A stretch of 64,000 bases of DNA, from contig JAICIO010000023.1 in assembly GCA_025924315.1 (NCBI GenBank), positions 1 to 64,000 of the forward strand, given 5' to 3'. The translations under genes and the position numbers were made by a program. This stretch comes from Phycisphaerae bacterium (GTDB lineage Bacteria; Planctomycetota; Phycisphaerae; Tepidisphaerales; Tepidisphaeraceae). The notes under the pieces are model-generated. The model made no database searches. It saw only the letters and a program-made list of their open reading frames with translations, and had not been told where the DNA came from. Below, piece after piece: positions 40,242 through 49,709 of the stretch (position 1 is the stretch's first letter; each line of letters begins with the position of its first letter).

Positions 40242-40546
40242 TCGTGTCCAAACAAACACTGAACAGGGACGGTGAGGTGACTTCCGTCGAGTTCAGTGTG
40301 GGTTGAGATTAGTGCGGATGTTCCCATCGAGGCCCGGCCGCTTCAGACTTCGACGAGCTCAGTCGAGTCGCGGCAGGGGATTCTCGACAAGAACAAACGC
40401 ATCCTCAACCAGAAGCGGACGTCGGGAAATGGATTCCTGGCCCGCACCCAAGTCACCGCTCGTGCGAGGCACGGATCCCTATCCGACTGCGTCGCACACC
40501 GCCGGCTGACAAACATACCCGGCGAATATCTGAAAGGAGCCACACC

Positions 40547-41680
40547 GTGGCTAGATTCCCCGAAAAGGCGAAGGAAAAGTCCGCGCCCGTCCGTAACGAG
40601 CCCCGCAATCCCAATGAATCCCGAGATCCGGACGGCCCGCGTGACCCCGCGCGCGAATCGGCACTGTCTCGTGCCGTTCAGCAGATCGAAAAGCAATTCG
40701 GCAAAGGGTCCGTGATGAAGCTGGACGGCGAGAAGCCGGCCAACATCGACGGCATCCCAACCGGCTCGCTCTCGCTCGATATCGCGCTCGGCGGATGTGG
40801 CGTGCCGCGCGGCCGCGTGCTCGAAATCTTCGGGCCGGAGTCCAGTGGTAAAACCACGCTCTGCTTGCACATCGTCGCCAGCACGCAAAAGCTCGGTGGC
40901 GTGGCCGCGTTCATCGACGCCGAACACGCCCTCGATCCTTCATGGGCCAAGCGCCTCGGTGTGAAGCTCGAAGACCTGCTCGTCTCGCAGCCGGACACCG
41001 GCGAACAGGCGCTGGAAATCTGCGAGCTGCTCGTGCGCTCGAACGCGGTGGACGTGATTGTCGTCGACTCCGTCGCGGCCCTGATTCCGCGGGCGGAAAT
41101 CGAAGGCGAAATGGGCGATTCGCACGTCGGCCTGCAGGCTCGCCTCATGAGCCAGGCTTTGCGAAAGCTCACCGGCGCCATCGCCAAGAGCAAGTGCACG
41201 GTCATCTTCATCAATCAGATCCGCGAAAAGATCGGCGTGATGTTCGGCAATCCGGAAACGACACCGGGCGGCCGCGCGCTGAAGTTCTACGCGTCGATCC
41301 GTATCGACGTGCGCCGCACGCAGACGATCAAGGAAGCGGAAACCTCGATCGGTTCCCGTACCCGCGCTCGCGTGGTGAAGAATAAGATCGCTCCGCCGTT
41401 CCGTGATGCCGAATTCGACATCATGTACGACCGCGGAATCAGCTACGAAGGGGACCTGCTGGATCTTGCCGCATTGGCCAATGTCGTCGAAAAAAGCGGG
41501 GCCTGGTACAACTACAAGACCACCCGCCTCGGCCAGGGCCGAGAAAATGCGAAGCAGTTTCTATCGGACAATAAGGATCTTGCCGATGAAATTCGGACGG
41601 CCGTGCTCGAGAGCAAGGGCCTGCTGAATAATAAGAAGGAATTGGAAGCTGCGGATTCGACCGCGGAAGCCGGTGCCTAG
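40547..41680 (+). CDS. recA: recombinase RecA
   Basis: A 377-residue RecA. It polymerises on single-stranded DNA, pairs homologous DNA and stimulates LexA-type cleavage. The N-terminus is extended and basic (about 37 residues before [16 protein letters not shown]). Walker A is [16 protein letters not shown], followed by [46 protein letters not shown], the L2 loop [22 protein letters not shown] and the C-terminal domain. The GTG start has AAAGGAG eight bases upstream. An imperfect hairpin follows the stop. Confidence 0.97.
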   Translation: MARFPEKAKEKSAPVRNEPRNPNESRDPDGPRDPARESALSRAVQQIEKQFGKGSVMKLDGEKPANIDGIPTGSLSLDIALGGCGVPRGRVLEIFGPESSGKTTLCLHIVASTQKLGGVAAFIDAEHALDPSWAKRLGVKLEDLLVSQPDTGEQALEICELLVRSNAVDVIVVDSVAALIPRAEIEGEMGDSHVGLQARLMSQALRKLTGAIAKSKCTVIFINQIREKIGVMFGNPETTPGGRALKFYASIRIDVRRTQTIKEAETSIGSRTRARVVKNKIAPPFRDAEFDIMYDRGISYEGDLLDLAALANVVEKSGAWYNYKTTRLGQGRENAKQFLSDNKDLADEIRTAVLESKGLLNNKKELEAADSTAEAGA

Positions 41681-41688
41681 TCTTTAAG

Positions 41689-41745
41689 CACCCGTCCCTC
41701 CGACGCGTTCGGCTCAAGCAGCGGACGCGTCGGAGGCGACGGGTG
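41689..41745. repeat. hairpin doublet, CACCCGTC family
   Basis: Arms at 41689-41708 and 41725-41745 are reverse complements apart from a one-base deletion in the left arm. The right arm, read on the minus strand, contains the stem CGTCG-CCTC-CGACG. It directly follows recA; no T-run follows, so it is not an obvious terminator. The rest of the 240-base gap up to the protease holds a TATAAG-like box near 41857. Confidence 0.75.
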
Positions 41746-41925
41746 ATTCACCTCACCTCTATCGCGAAAAAACCCCGATTCCTGCCTATTATTCAACAGG
41801 TTCCCGCGATATCGGACGACTCCCTTTCGCGGCGGCCCCTGGCTTGCTATAAGGCTCGCCAACGCCGGTCTGTTGGGCAACACACCGGCGCTCTGTGTTC
41901 GGTCGTTTAGAACACGGTCAGTGCT

Positions 41926-43449
41926 ATGGGCTATTTGTTCGGGGTCCGAATGGTTGTACGCGGGGCACGCGCAAACTCCATTTGGGGGCAGTGCGCTCGA
42001 TTCGCGCTCGTCGGCGCGATCAGTCTCGCTCCCTCCACTTTTTCGCAAGCCGTCGCCCAGGAAAACTCCACCGTCTCCAGCACCAAAGTCGATCTCGTCG
42101 ATTCCTCCGAAACGATCGAACTCGCGGGCCTTGAAGACCAGTTCGCCGCCATCACTAAACGGGTTGCGCCGTCCGTCGTTGCGATCTCCGCATCCGTCTC
42201 CGCGGCCGATTCTGAAGACTCGGTGCACGCCGATTCGCTCAACGGCGAGAAGCTCGAAAACATTCTCGATCGCACCACGCGGACGGTCGGCACCGGTTTC
42301 GTTATCGATCGCGCTGGCTACATCCTCACCAACGAACACGTGATCGGCGACGCGGAACAGATCTGGGTCACCACCGATCAGAAGAAAGTTCTCCCCGCGA
42401 TTGTGATCGGCTCCGACCCGCGGGCGGACCTGGCTGTGCTGAAAGTCCCCGCGACGAACATGACGCCTGTCACTTTCGCGAAACCGGAAACGCTCCGCCG
42501 CGGACAGTGGAACATCGCGGTCGGGAATCCGTACGGCCTCTCCGGTGAAGGCGAGATGTGCATGAGCGTCGGCGTGATCAGCGCGCTCGATCGCGCTCTG
42601 CCGAAACTCGCGAGCAAAGAAAATCGCCTCTACACCGGTCTCATCCAGACAACGGCAGAGATAAACCCCGGCAACTCCGGCGGGCCGCTCTTTAACCTCA
42701 AGGGCGAAGTGATCGGCATCAACACCGCCGTCATCCTTCCGCAAAAGCAGACGAACGGCATCGGCTTCGCCATGCCAATGACGCCTGCGATTCTGCAGAA
42801 GGTGCAGATGATCAAGGAAGGCCGCGAAGTGGTGTACGGCTATCTCGGCGTCGTCGTCAGCACGCCCAGCGAGCGCGAGCGGCACGAGATTGGAATCACC
42901 GGCGATCTCGGCGTGATGATCGATTCCATCGAATCGAATTCGCCATCGTCGCAGGCTTTGAAGATTGACGACGTCGTTCTCTCGGTCAACGGCCGGTCGG
43001 TCCACACGAGCGACGAGTTCATCGACATGGTGGGCATGGCTTCGATCGAAGCGCCGACAAAACTCGAATTGCTGCGAAGTGGGAAGCGCCTGACCGTCGA
43101 AGTCTCGGTTCGCAAGCGCTCGCTGCCGAATATCGCGGTGACGCGCGAAAACCAGCGCTTCCGCTGGCGCGGGATGCTCATCGGTCCGGTTCCCGCGAAT
43201 TGGACGAACGGCAACACGCAGCCCGCGAAAGCCAAGCCGACCGGCGGACTCATTGTCCTCGCGGTCGAAAAGAACAGCCCCGCGGTCAAGGAAGGCATCA
43301 CGACCGGCACGATCATCACCGCCGTCGCGGGCAAGGCAGTCAGCGCGATCAAGGATCTGCAGACGATCGTGAACGACACGCCGGCCGAGAAATGTTCGAT
43401 CGAGCAAGCCGCATCGGTCGGCGCGCTGGCAAACGTCGATACGCACTAA
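41926..43449 (+). CDS. HtrA/DegP-type periplasmic serine protease with two PDZ domains
   Basis: A 507-residue S1C protease. A membrane-targeting N-terminus (cleavage likely near AVAQE, residue 46) is followed by the trypsin-like domain with His in TNEHVIG, Asp in RADLAVLKV and Ser in NPGNSGGPLFN. PDZ1 begins near residue 305 (YGYLGVVVSTPS) and PDZ2 near 400 (RGMLIGPVPAN, VLAVEKNSPAVKEG). It would degrade misfolded envelope proteins. The ATG at 41926 is used; an ATG at 41950 is also possible. It is not obviously in an operon. Confidence 0.92.
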   Translation: MGYLFGVRMVVRGARANSIWGQCARFALVGAISLAPSTFSQAVAQENSTVSSTKVDLVDSSETIELAGLEDQFAAITKRVAPSVVAISASVSAADSEDSVHADSLNGEKLENILDRTTRTVGTGFVIDRAGYILTNEHVIGDAEQIWVTTDQKKVLPAIVIGSDPRADLAVLKVPATNMTPVTFAKPETLRRGQWNIAVGNPYGLSGEGEMCMSVGVISALDRALPKLASKENRLYTGLIQTTAEINPGNSGGPLFNLKGEVIGINTAVILPQKQTNGIGFAMPMTPAILQKVQMIKEGREVVYGYLGVVVSTPSERERHEIGITGDLGVMIDSIESNSPSSQALKIDDVVLSVNGRSVHTSDEFIDMVGMASIEAPTKLELLRSGKRLTVEVSVRKRSLPNIAVTRENQRFRWRGMLIGPVPANWTNGNTQPAKAKPTGGLIVLAVEKNSPAVKEGITTGTIITAVAGKAVSAIKDLQTIVNDTPAEKCSIEQAASVGALANVDTH

Positions 43450-43451
43450 AC

Positions 43452-43481
43452 TGGCGGTGGGACTTAAGTGCCACTGCCGGA
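43452..43481. repeat. imperfect short palindrome after the protease gene
   Basis: GGCGGTGGGACTTAAGTGCC and the bases after it form an imperfect palindrome (GGC-GTGG against CCAC-GCC with an ACTTAAGT centre) in the 60-base gap between the protease and esterase genes. It may be another degenerate repeat arm. Confidence 0.4.
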
Positions 43482-43510
43482 TCATCTTCACGCAATCAAC
43501 GCACCGTAGA

Positions 43511-45001
43511 ATGCATGCCTCTATGGCGCATCGCATCGCTCATTCATTCGTGCTATCGCTCGTCCTCCTGCCGCTCCACGTTTTCGCAATTCAGTTTCGT
43601 GTGACATCCGAGGGCGATACGCCGGTCGGTCGCTTAATCGTTTTCCTCATCAAAGACGGAAGCGGAATCGACGGGAAAGTGCCACCCATCAGCGGACCAT
43701 TCTGGTCCAAGCCGCAGCCGATGTATGGCATCGATCTCGATCATGCCGCGACAAACGGTTCGTTCACCATCGATGATCGCGCGACGGCATTTCCCGATGC
43801 GCCGAGCAAATTGCTCGCGGGGACATACCGCGCGCAGGCGGCGCTGATCGCGCACCACGAGACTGGCTCGTGGCACAACGAAGCGGGCAATCAGTATTCG
43901 GATCCGGTTGCATTCACCGCGAGCGATGATCCGAAGCAAGTCGTCAAACTATCGCTCACTCACGAAACAAGTCCGCGAGAGATCAAACCCTCGCCGGCGG
44001 TGACGCTCTTTCGTCTGCGCTCGGCGTTGCTCTCGAAATTCCACCATCGCGATGTGTTTCTGACGGCCGGTGTCGTGCAGCCGCTCGATTTCGATCCGAA
44101 CGTTCATTACCCGGCGGTCTATGAAGTGCCCGGTTTCGGTGGCACCGCGCTGGCCGCGTACGAGCGTCACAACTCGCGGGCGAATTCAAAGGATGCCGAT
44201 GCACTGGAGCTTTCGCGAAAGGCGTATTGGATCGTCATCGATCCCGAATTCGTTCACGGCCACACGCTACTCGCGAATTCGGACGTCAACGGCCCCTGGG
44301 GCGATGCGGTGATCAACGAATTGATTCCCGCGCTCGAAGCGAAATTCAACCTGATCTCCTCGCCGCGCAGTCGCGTCATTCGCGGGCATTCTTCGGGTGG
44401 TTGGGCGGCGCTGTGGCTGGCGACGCAGTATCCAGAAACGTTCGCCGGCTGCTGGGCTCTCTCGCCGGACCCGGTTGATTTTCATCACGTTTTGCGGCTC
44501 AACATCTACGACTTCGACAACGCGTACGTGCAGAATGGCGGCGAGGTTTCGACCGTTCGCAACGGAAAGGCGACCGTTCGCGAGGAGAACCGGATCGAAG
44601 AAGTGCTCGGCCCGGACAACGCATCCGATCAGCAATGGGATTCATGGCAGGCAGTGTGGGGCCATCGCGATTCGAGAGGGAATGCGAACGTGCTCTTCGA
44701 CCCGATCACCGGCGCCATCAATCGCGCCGAGGCCGATTCGTATCGCCGATATGACATCGTCGATCTCGTGAAGCGCGATCCGAAGCATTATGCGCCGATG
44801 TTCCGAGATCGGATTCATGTCATCGTCGGTGATGCGGACACGTATTACCTGAACGAGGCCGTCGTCGCGTTGAAGGAAGAACTCGATTCGCTCAATGCGG
44901 GCGGAAATGTTCAGATCCTCCCAGGCTTCACGCACGGGTCGATCGTCGGCTCGCCACAAGCCAAACAAATCTCGCGGGCGATGATCGAGGCGCTCAAGTA
45001 G
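43511..45001 (+). CDS. secreted alpha/beta-hydrolase esterase-like protein
   Basis: A protein of about 496 residues with a signal peptide (SFVLSLVLLPLHVFA). An N-terminal beta-rich domain (residues 30-190) precedes an alpha/beta hydrolase of the putative-esterase (Fes/esterase D-like) type. The strand HYPAVYEVPGFGG, the nucleophile elbow RVIRGHSSGGWAALWLA, a candidate acid in VIVGDADTYYL and a His in PGFTHGSIVG complete the triad. Substrates could be carbohydrate or siderophore esters. The stop codon TAG at 44999-45001 belongs to the head of repeat copy E. An ATG at 43523 is an alternative start. Confidence 0.82.
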   Translation: MHASMAHRIAHSFVLSLVLLPLHVFAIQFRVTSEGDTPVGRLIVFLIKDGSGIDGKVPPISGPFWSKPQPMYGIDLDHAATNGSFTIDDRATAFPDAPSKLLAGTYRAQAALIAHHETGSWHNEAGNQYSDPVAFTASDDPKQVVKLSLTHETSPREIKPSPAVTLFRLRSALLSKFHHRDVFLTAGVVQPLDFDPNVHYPAVYEVPGFGGTALAAYERHNSRANSKDADALELSRKAYWIVIDPEFVHGHTLLANSDVNGPWGDAVINELIPALEAKFNLISSPRSRVIRGHSSGGWAALWLATQYPETFAGCWALSPDPVDFHHVLRLNIYDFDNAYVQNGGEVSTVRNGKATVREENRIEEVLGPDNASDQQWDSWQAVWGHRDSRGNANVLFDPITGAINRAEADSYRRYDIVDLVKRDPKHYAPMFRDRIHVIVGDADTYYLNEAVVALKEELDSLNAGGNVQILPGFTHGSIVGSPQAKQISRAMIEALK

Positions 45002-45076
45002 GGTCCGCTTCAGCGGACCGGTTACTTGTATTGTTTTGAAACGAAAAAATAACCGGTCCGCTGAAGCGGACCCTAC
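44998..45076. repeat. REPIN-like doublet, GTAG family type I, copy E (ends two convergent genes)
   Basis: The left arm (from 44998) and right arm (to 45076) are inverted GTAG-headed hairpins with the stem GGTCCGC-TTCA-GCGGACC and the CGGTTA inner extension. The left head GTAGGG supplies the TAG of the plus-strand esterase (44999-45001) and the right head supplies the TAG of the minus-strand methyltransferase (45073-45075). Both neighbouring genes therefore end within the element. Confidence 0.95.
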
Positions 45077-45693
45077 AAATCAGGAGAGGGGAGCAGACGC
45101 CGGCGGGCAATGCCGTGCGTCCATTGTTGATCTTCAGAGCCGGGGCGCGTGTCACCTTGCTGCGAGGTTTCGATTCCTTCGAGCAGAGGTTGGCGGGCGA
45201 GCGTTTCGCGAAGGCGCTTCGGCGTGTAATCGTTAAAGAGTCGGCCGTCGATGTTGATGCGCTCACCATCGCCGAATTTTACCGTCATGTACAGTGCGCC
45301 GCCTGGCTTGAGCGCACGCGCGAGTCGGCTCAGCACATCGTCGATTTCGCGATCGGGCACGTGCAGCAGCGACGCCGATGCCCAGATTCCGTCGTATGTT
45401 TCGCGATCATTCACGTCGGCAAATCGCATGACGCGAACCGGATGGCCGGTGTATTTCTCCGCAAGCTTCGCCATTTCCTTTGAGGCATCGAAGGCAGTCA
45501 CTTTATAGCCGAGATCGAGAAAAGCCTTCGTGTCGCGGCCGGAACCACAACCGGCGTCGAGAATGTGCGCGCCCGGCTTCAGCATGGCGAGAAACCGCGG
45601 ATAGGTCTCGTCCAGCGTTCGCGACATGGTTCGCGCGGAGAATGCGTCCGCGTGCTCGTCGTAATAGCGCTCGGTCGGATCTTGCTCGCTCAT
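45073..45693 (-). CDS. class I SAM-dependent methyltransferase
   Basis: A 206-residue methyltransferase of the Methyltransf_11/25 type. Motif I is ILDAGCGSGRDTKAFLDLGY and motif II the TAFDAS strand. YDGIWASASLLHVP is motif IV, and the ALKPGGALYMTVKFG post-motif is present. The C-terminal end (RRRLLPSPDL) is short and irregular, and its stop TAG lies in repeat copy E, so the last codons may have been altered by the element. The substrate is unknown. It diverges from alaS with a 74-base gap. Confidence 0.87.
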   Translation of the reverse strand: MSEQDPTERYYDEHADAFSARTMSRTLDETYPRFLAMLKPGAHILDAGCGSGRDTKAFLDLGYKVTAFDASKEMAKLAEKYTGHPVRVMRFADVNDRETYDGIWASASLLHVPDREIDDVLSRLARALKPGGALYMTVKFGDGERINIDGRLFNDYTPKRLRETLARQPLLEGIETSQQGDTRPGSEDQQWTHGIARRRLLPSPDL

Positions 45694-45767
45694 TTGAATC
45701 GCTCGCTTGAGTGTGGTTCGCGTCTCGTGAATAATCCCCGCTTCGATCCCATGTGAGCGTGATCTTT

Positions 45768-48700
45768 ATGACATCGAAAGAAATTCGCCAGCAGTACATC
45801 GACTTTTTCGTGCAGAAGCACGGCCACACGTTCGTGCCGAGCTCGCCAGTCGTTCCACACGATGACCCGACGCTGCTCTTCACCAACGCGGGGATGAATC
45901 AGTTCAAGCCGTATTTCCTCGGCACGCAAAAGGCGCCGTGGAAACGCGCCGCGAACACGCAGAAGTGCATCCGCGCCGGGGGAAAGCACAATGATCTGGA
46001 TGACGTCGGTCGTTCGCGGCGGCATCACACGTTCTTCGAGATGCTCGGCAACTGGAGCTTCGGCGACTATTTCAAGCGCGGCGCGATTGAGATGTCGTGG
46101 GAATTGCTGACTAAGGTGTGGAAGATCGATCCGACGCGCTTGCATGTTTCGGTGCATGCGGGCGATCCCGATTCGGGCGTGCCGCGCGATGAAGAGGCTG
46201 CGCAGATCTGGCGCGAAGTCGCGGGGATTTCCGACGACCGCATTCATTACGGCGGGAAGGACAACTTCTGGGAAATGGGCGACACGGGTCCGTGTGGCCC
46301 GTGCACCGAAATTTTCATCGATCGCACGCCGGATAAGACCGGCGGACCGACCGTCTTGAGCGGCGAAGATCCGCGGGTAATGGAGATCTGGAATAACGTT
46401 TTCATTCAATACAACCGGAATCCTGATCGATCGCTGACGACGCTGCCGGAACAGCACGTCGACACCGGGATGGGTTTCGAGCGCATCACGCAGGTGCTGC
46501 AGGGCGTGGACGACAATTACGCGATCGACCTCTTTCATCCGTTCTGGGATGCGCTCAAGCAATTGAGCGGGCGCACGTACACCGGAAAATATCCGAAGAC
46601 CAACGCCGCCGATCCGGTGGCGGAAGCTGCCGATGCGCAGCTGCGAAGCGACATCGCCTTTCGCGTGATCGCCGATCACATTCGCTGTCTCACGTTCGCG
46701 ATGACAGACGGCGCCGATCCGAGCAATGAGGGACGGGGATACGTGCTGCGGCGAATTCTTCGTCGTGCGGTGCGATTCGGTCGGCAGCAGCTTGAGCTGC
46801 GCGAGCCGTTTCTTCATACGCTTGTGCCGGTTGTTGTCGATGCGATGGGCGATGCATTTCCGGAACTGAAGAAAAATCCGCAGCGCGTGGCGGAGGTGAT
46901 CAAGGACGAAGAAGTGAGCTTCGGGCGGACCCTGGACCGTGGTATTGCTAGAGCTCAGATAGCGCAGGAAGCCGCAATTCTCGACGCAATCATGCGGCAT
47001 CATCCAGACTGCAGCGTACGACAAACGGTAGTGAGTCAATCGCCTTTCAAAGTTGACACCTCGGTGACGGATCGTCGGAGCGGCCAAAACTGGGTATTCG
47101 AGATCAAGGATGGACAGGTAATTGGGGCACCTGGACTCAAGTGGGCGCATCCCGTGATCCGGGCACAAGATGCTTTCATGCTCCATGATACCTATGGGTT
47201 TCCGATAGATCTTACGCGAATCATGGCCGAAGAGCGGGGCATGACAGTCGACATCGACGGCTATGAAAAGCTGATGGAGGAAGCGAAAGAGCGCGCTCGC
47301 GCAGGTGGCAAAGAAGGTGCGTCGCGATTGTTCGAACTTCCGCCGGATGTGTTGGCGAAGTTGAAGGATGGCGGCCTCGAGGCGACGGATGATTCCGCGA
47401 AGTTCAATGCTCAGCCGATTGGCGCAACTGTTCGCGGGATCTGGGATGGCAGTCAGCTGATCGAATCGACGCACGGCGCCGAGGCGGCGGGGCAGGGCGT
47501 CGCGGTGATTCTCGATCGGACGAACTTCTACGCCGAGATGGGTGGCCAGGTTGGCGATACGGGGGAATTGCGCAGCAGCAGCGGCGCGGTGATGGATGTT
47601 TCGACCGCGAAAAACGTGGGCGGGTTTGTGTTGCACGTGGGGAACATGATCGAAGGCCATCTGAAGGTCGGCGATCATGTGACCGCGACGCTTGCGGGAG
47701 TGCGTCCGCGGACGGAGAAAAATCATACCGCCACGCATCTTGCGAATTGGGCGCTGCGTGAAGTGCTCGGTGAAGGTGTGCAGCAGAAGGGATCGCTTGT
47801 CGATCCGGAGAAGTTGCGGTTCGATTTCTCGCAGCCGAAGGCGCTGAGTGAAGACGAACTGGCGAAGGTCGAGATGCTCGTGAACGAAGGCATCGCGAAG
47901 AAGATGCCGGTGTACGCAGAGGAAGCGCCGCAGGAGCAGGCGCTGAAGATCAACGGCCTGCGCGCCGTGTTCGGCGAGAAGTATCCGCCGATGGTTCGCG
48001 TGGTTTCAATCGGGCAGCCGGTGAAGGATTTGCTCGCGGATCCATCGAAAGCGGATTGGCGAGGATATTCCGTCGAGTTCTGCGGCGGAACACACCTGAA
48101 AAACACCGGCGATATCGAGCGATTCGTCATCGCAAGCGAAGAATCGGTGAGCAAAGGGATTCGCCGACTTGTGGCGCTCACCGGTGATCATGCGGTCGCC
48201 GCCCAGAAGCAGGCCGACGAGGCGATGAAGCTCGTCGAATCAATTGCGAGCGTGACGGAAGAAGATTCGTCATCGCTTTCGGAAAAACTGCAGACGCTCT
48301 CGAGCAGCGACACGCTTCCGCTGCTTGTGAAGCGGAAGGTGCAGAAGGGATTGCTCGATCTGCAGGCGAAGCGCAAGGCGTGGGACAAGGCGAAGAAGAG
48401 CGCGGCGGGGTCGATCGACATCGGCAGCGCGACGAGCGAACTGCTTTCGAAGTCGTCCGCAATCGGAGAGGGCAAATTGATTGTTGGAGAAATAATGGGC
48501 GCCACCGACGAGCAGCTTCGCAACGGCATGGATGCGCTGCGCAAACGCGCGCCGAGCCATGCGATCCTGCTTGCATCGGCGGCGGACGAGAAGGTCAGCA
48601 TTGTCGCGTCGGTGAGCGAGGATCTGATTAGGAAAGGCTTGAAGGCCGGCGATTGGGTGCGTGAGACCGCGAAGATTGTCGGCGGCGGGGGTGGTGGGCG

Positions 48701-48794
48701 CCCGCAGATGGCGCAGGCGGGCGGAAAGGATCCTTCGAAAATACGGGAGGCGCTCGATTGGGCCCGGTCGTTTGCAACGGCGACGGTTCCGTAG
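45768..48794 (+). CDS. alaS: alanine-tRNA ligase with an unusual central segment
   Basis: A 1008-residue AlaRS (family usually 860-950). It charges tRNA-Ala. The catalytic domain (HGHTFVPSSPVVPHDDPTLL, NAGMNQFKPYFLG, then WEMGDTGPCGPCTEIF) is intact. The editing domain zinc ligands are in NHTATHLANWAL (about residue 653) and CGGTHLKNTGDI (about 770). The C-Ala region ends with GGGGGGRPQMAQAGG. Between FGRTLDRGI (about residue 385) and AFMLHDTYGFPIDLT, about 50 additional residues (SPFKVDTSVTDRRSGQNW region) have lower GC and different codon use, which suggests a recombined or inserted segment. The ATG at 45768 is preferred over a GTG at 45753. Confidence 0.95.
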   Translation: MTSKEIRQQYIDFFVQKHGHTFVPSSPVVPHDDPTLLFTNAGMNQFKPYFLGTQKAPWKRAANTQKCIRAGGKHNDLDDVGRSRRHHTFFEMLGNWSFGDYFKRGAIEMSWELLTKVWKIDPTRLHVSVHAGDPDSGVPRDEEAAQIWREVAGISDDRIHYGGKDNFWEMGDTGPCGPCTEIFIDRTPDKTGGPTVLSGEDPRVMEIWNNVFIQYNRNPDRSLTTLPEQHVDTGMGFERITQVLQGVDDNYAIDLFHPFWDALKQLSGRTYTGKYPKTNAADPVAEAADAQLRSDIAFRVIADHIRCLTFAMTDGADPSNEGRGYVLRRILRRAVRFGRQQLELREPFLHTLVPVVVDAMGDAFPELKKNPQRVAEVIKDEEVSFGRTLDRGIARAQIAQEAAILDAIMRHHPDCSVRQTVVSQSPFKVDTSVTDRRSGQNWVFEIKDGQVIGAPGLKWAHPVIRAQDAFMLHDTYGFPIDLTRIMAEERGMTVDIDGYEKLMEEAKERARAGGKEGASRLFELPPDVLAKLKDGGLEATDDSAKFNAQPIGATVRGIWDGSQLIESTHGAEAAGQGVAVILDRTNFYAEMGGQVGDTGELRSSSGAVMDVSTAKNVGGFVLHVGNMIEGHLKVGDHVTATLAGVRPRTEKNHTATHLANWALREVLGEGVQQKGSLVDPEKLRFDFSQPKALSEDELAKVEMLVNEGIAKKMPVYAEEAPQEQALKINGLRAVFGEKYPPMVRVVSIGQPVKDLLADPSKADWRGYSVEFCGGTHLKNTGDIERFVIASEESVSKGIRRLVALTGDHAVAAQKQADEAMKLVESIASVTEEDSSSLSEKLQTLSSSDTLPLLVKRKVQKGLLDLQAKRKAWDKAKKSAAGSIDIGSATSELLSKSSAIGEGKLIVGEIMGATDEQLRNGMDALRKRAPSHAILLASAADEKVSIVASVSEDLIRKGLKAGDWVRETAKIVGGGGGGRPQMAQAGGKDPSKIREALDWARSFATATVP

Positions 48795-48806
48795 CGTATT
48801 TTTCTC

Positions 48807-49613
48807 GTGCGAACAACCCTTCTCATCGTGATGTGTTTCATGTGCGCTGTTGCGCACGCGCAGAACCCGACGACTAAACCGGTTCTTGTCGGGCAGCAGA
48901 TCCTCGACCGGGAATCGACCGGCGCGCCCGGCCAGGTTGAACTATGGATCTGCGCCAAGGGTGCGCAACCGAACGGCGACGACGTCGAGACCGCCGGGCC
49001 GTGCGTCGTCCGCTGCGACGAACGCGGGTTTATGCTCGAAGGGGATCTGGGGCTGAAGATCCACATTCGCGATCAGGACACGATCACCGTCGACGGCCAG
49101 TTCACATCCGTCGCCGGCGCGAGCGAGGATTTCATGCCGCCGCTCATGCGCGCCACCCATGCGAGCTACCTCTTTCAACTCGTGATTCCACGACTCGTCA
49201 CACCGGCGGACATCGTAAATGTGAAACAGGAAGTAGATGACGCGAAGATGGCGAGCGGCGATCCGCAGGCGCTGATGAACTACCTCCACCACGAAACGCT
49301 GCGGGGAAACCTGCTGCCGATGGTGCGCTACATGAGCCAGGGTGAAGATTTTCAAGCGACACCCGCGGATCAAACGCGCGAGCAGTTCATAAGCCAGCTT
49401 CACCTCACACCTGAGCAGGCAAAGAACCTGAGCACGGACGACCTTTTCGTCCGCGTGCTGCGGAACACCTTCTGGTTTGAGTGGACGAAGGTGCTGAAGG
49501 TGAAGGTCGTGAAGATCGATGACGATCATGCGAAGGTGAATCGGATTCGATTGGATGGCGCGGCGTCGTCGGACATGAAGCGCGTGAAGGGGAAGTGGGT
49601 GCCGGGGTCGTAA
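48807..49613 (+). CDS. secreted protein of unknown function
   Basis: A 268-residue protein with a signal peptide (about residues 1-19, ending AHA) and no recognised domain. A beta-rich N-terminal part (QVELWICAKG, GFMLEGDLGLKIHIRDQDTITVDG) precedes a helical middle with TPEQAKNLSTDDLFVRVL. The GTG at 48807, 12 bases after the alaS stop, is the only plausible start for a signal peptide, so it is probably cotranscribed with alaS. No function assigned. Confidence 0.75.
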   Translation: MRTTLLIVMCFMCAVAHAQNPTTKPVLVGQQILDRESTGAPGQVELWICAKGAQPNGDDVETAGPCVVRCDERGFMLEGDLGLKIHIRDQDTITVDGQFTSVAGASEDFMPPLMRATHASYLFQLVIPRLVTPADIVNVKQEVDDAKMASGDPQALMNYLHHETLRGNLLPMVRYMSQGEDFQATPADQTREQFISQLHLTPEQAKNLSTDDLFVRVLRNTFWFEWTKVLKVKVVKIDDDHAKVNRIRLDGAASSDMKRVKGKWVPGS

Positions 49614-49633
49614 CGTTCGTTCTCCGCACTCTT

Positions 49634-49709
49634 GTAGGGTCCGCTTCAGCGGACCGGTTATTCTCCGGTGCCAGCACATGAGTAACCGGTCCGCTGAAGC
49701 GGACCCTAC
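49634..49709. repeat. REPIN-like doublet, GTAG family type I, copy F (ends the GH88 gene)
   Basis: Inverted GTAG-headed hairpins with stem GGTCCGC-TTCA-GCGGACC; the left head begins at 49634 and the right ends at 49709. On the minus strand the right head provides the TAG stop (49706-49708) of the GH88-like gene. The plus-strand gene on the left ends independently at 49613. Confidence 0.95.

Noticed and set aside
40242-40546. riboswitch or SOS box in the recA leader
   Set aside because: No known aptamer pattern or LexA-type operator could be matched; only a weak palindrome is visible.
40296-40715. 139-residue frame across the recA leader
   Set aside because: Overlaps recA in another frame, begins in the leader, and has no domain or ribosome site.
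41677-43536. 619-residue minus-strand open frame opposite the HtrA gene
   Set aside because: Shadow of a protease with an intact catalytic triad.
45690-47738. 682-residue minus-strand open frame opposite alaS
   Set aside because: alaS motifs are unambiguous on the plus strand; the antisense product has no domain and overlaps the lower-GC insertion as well.
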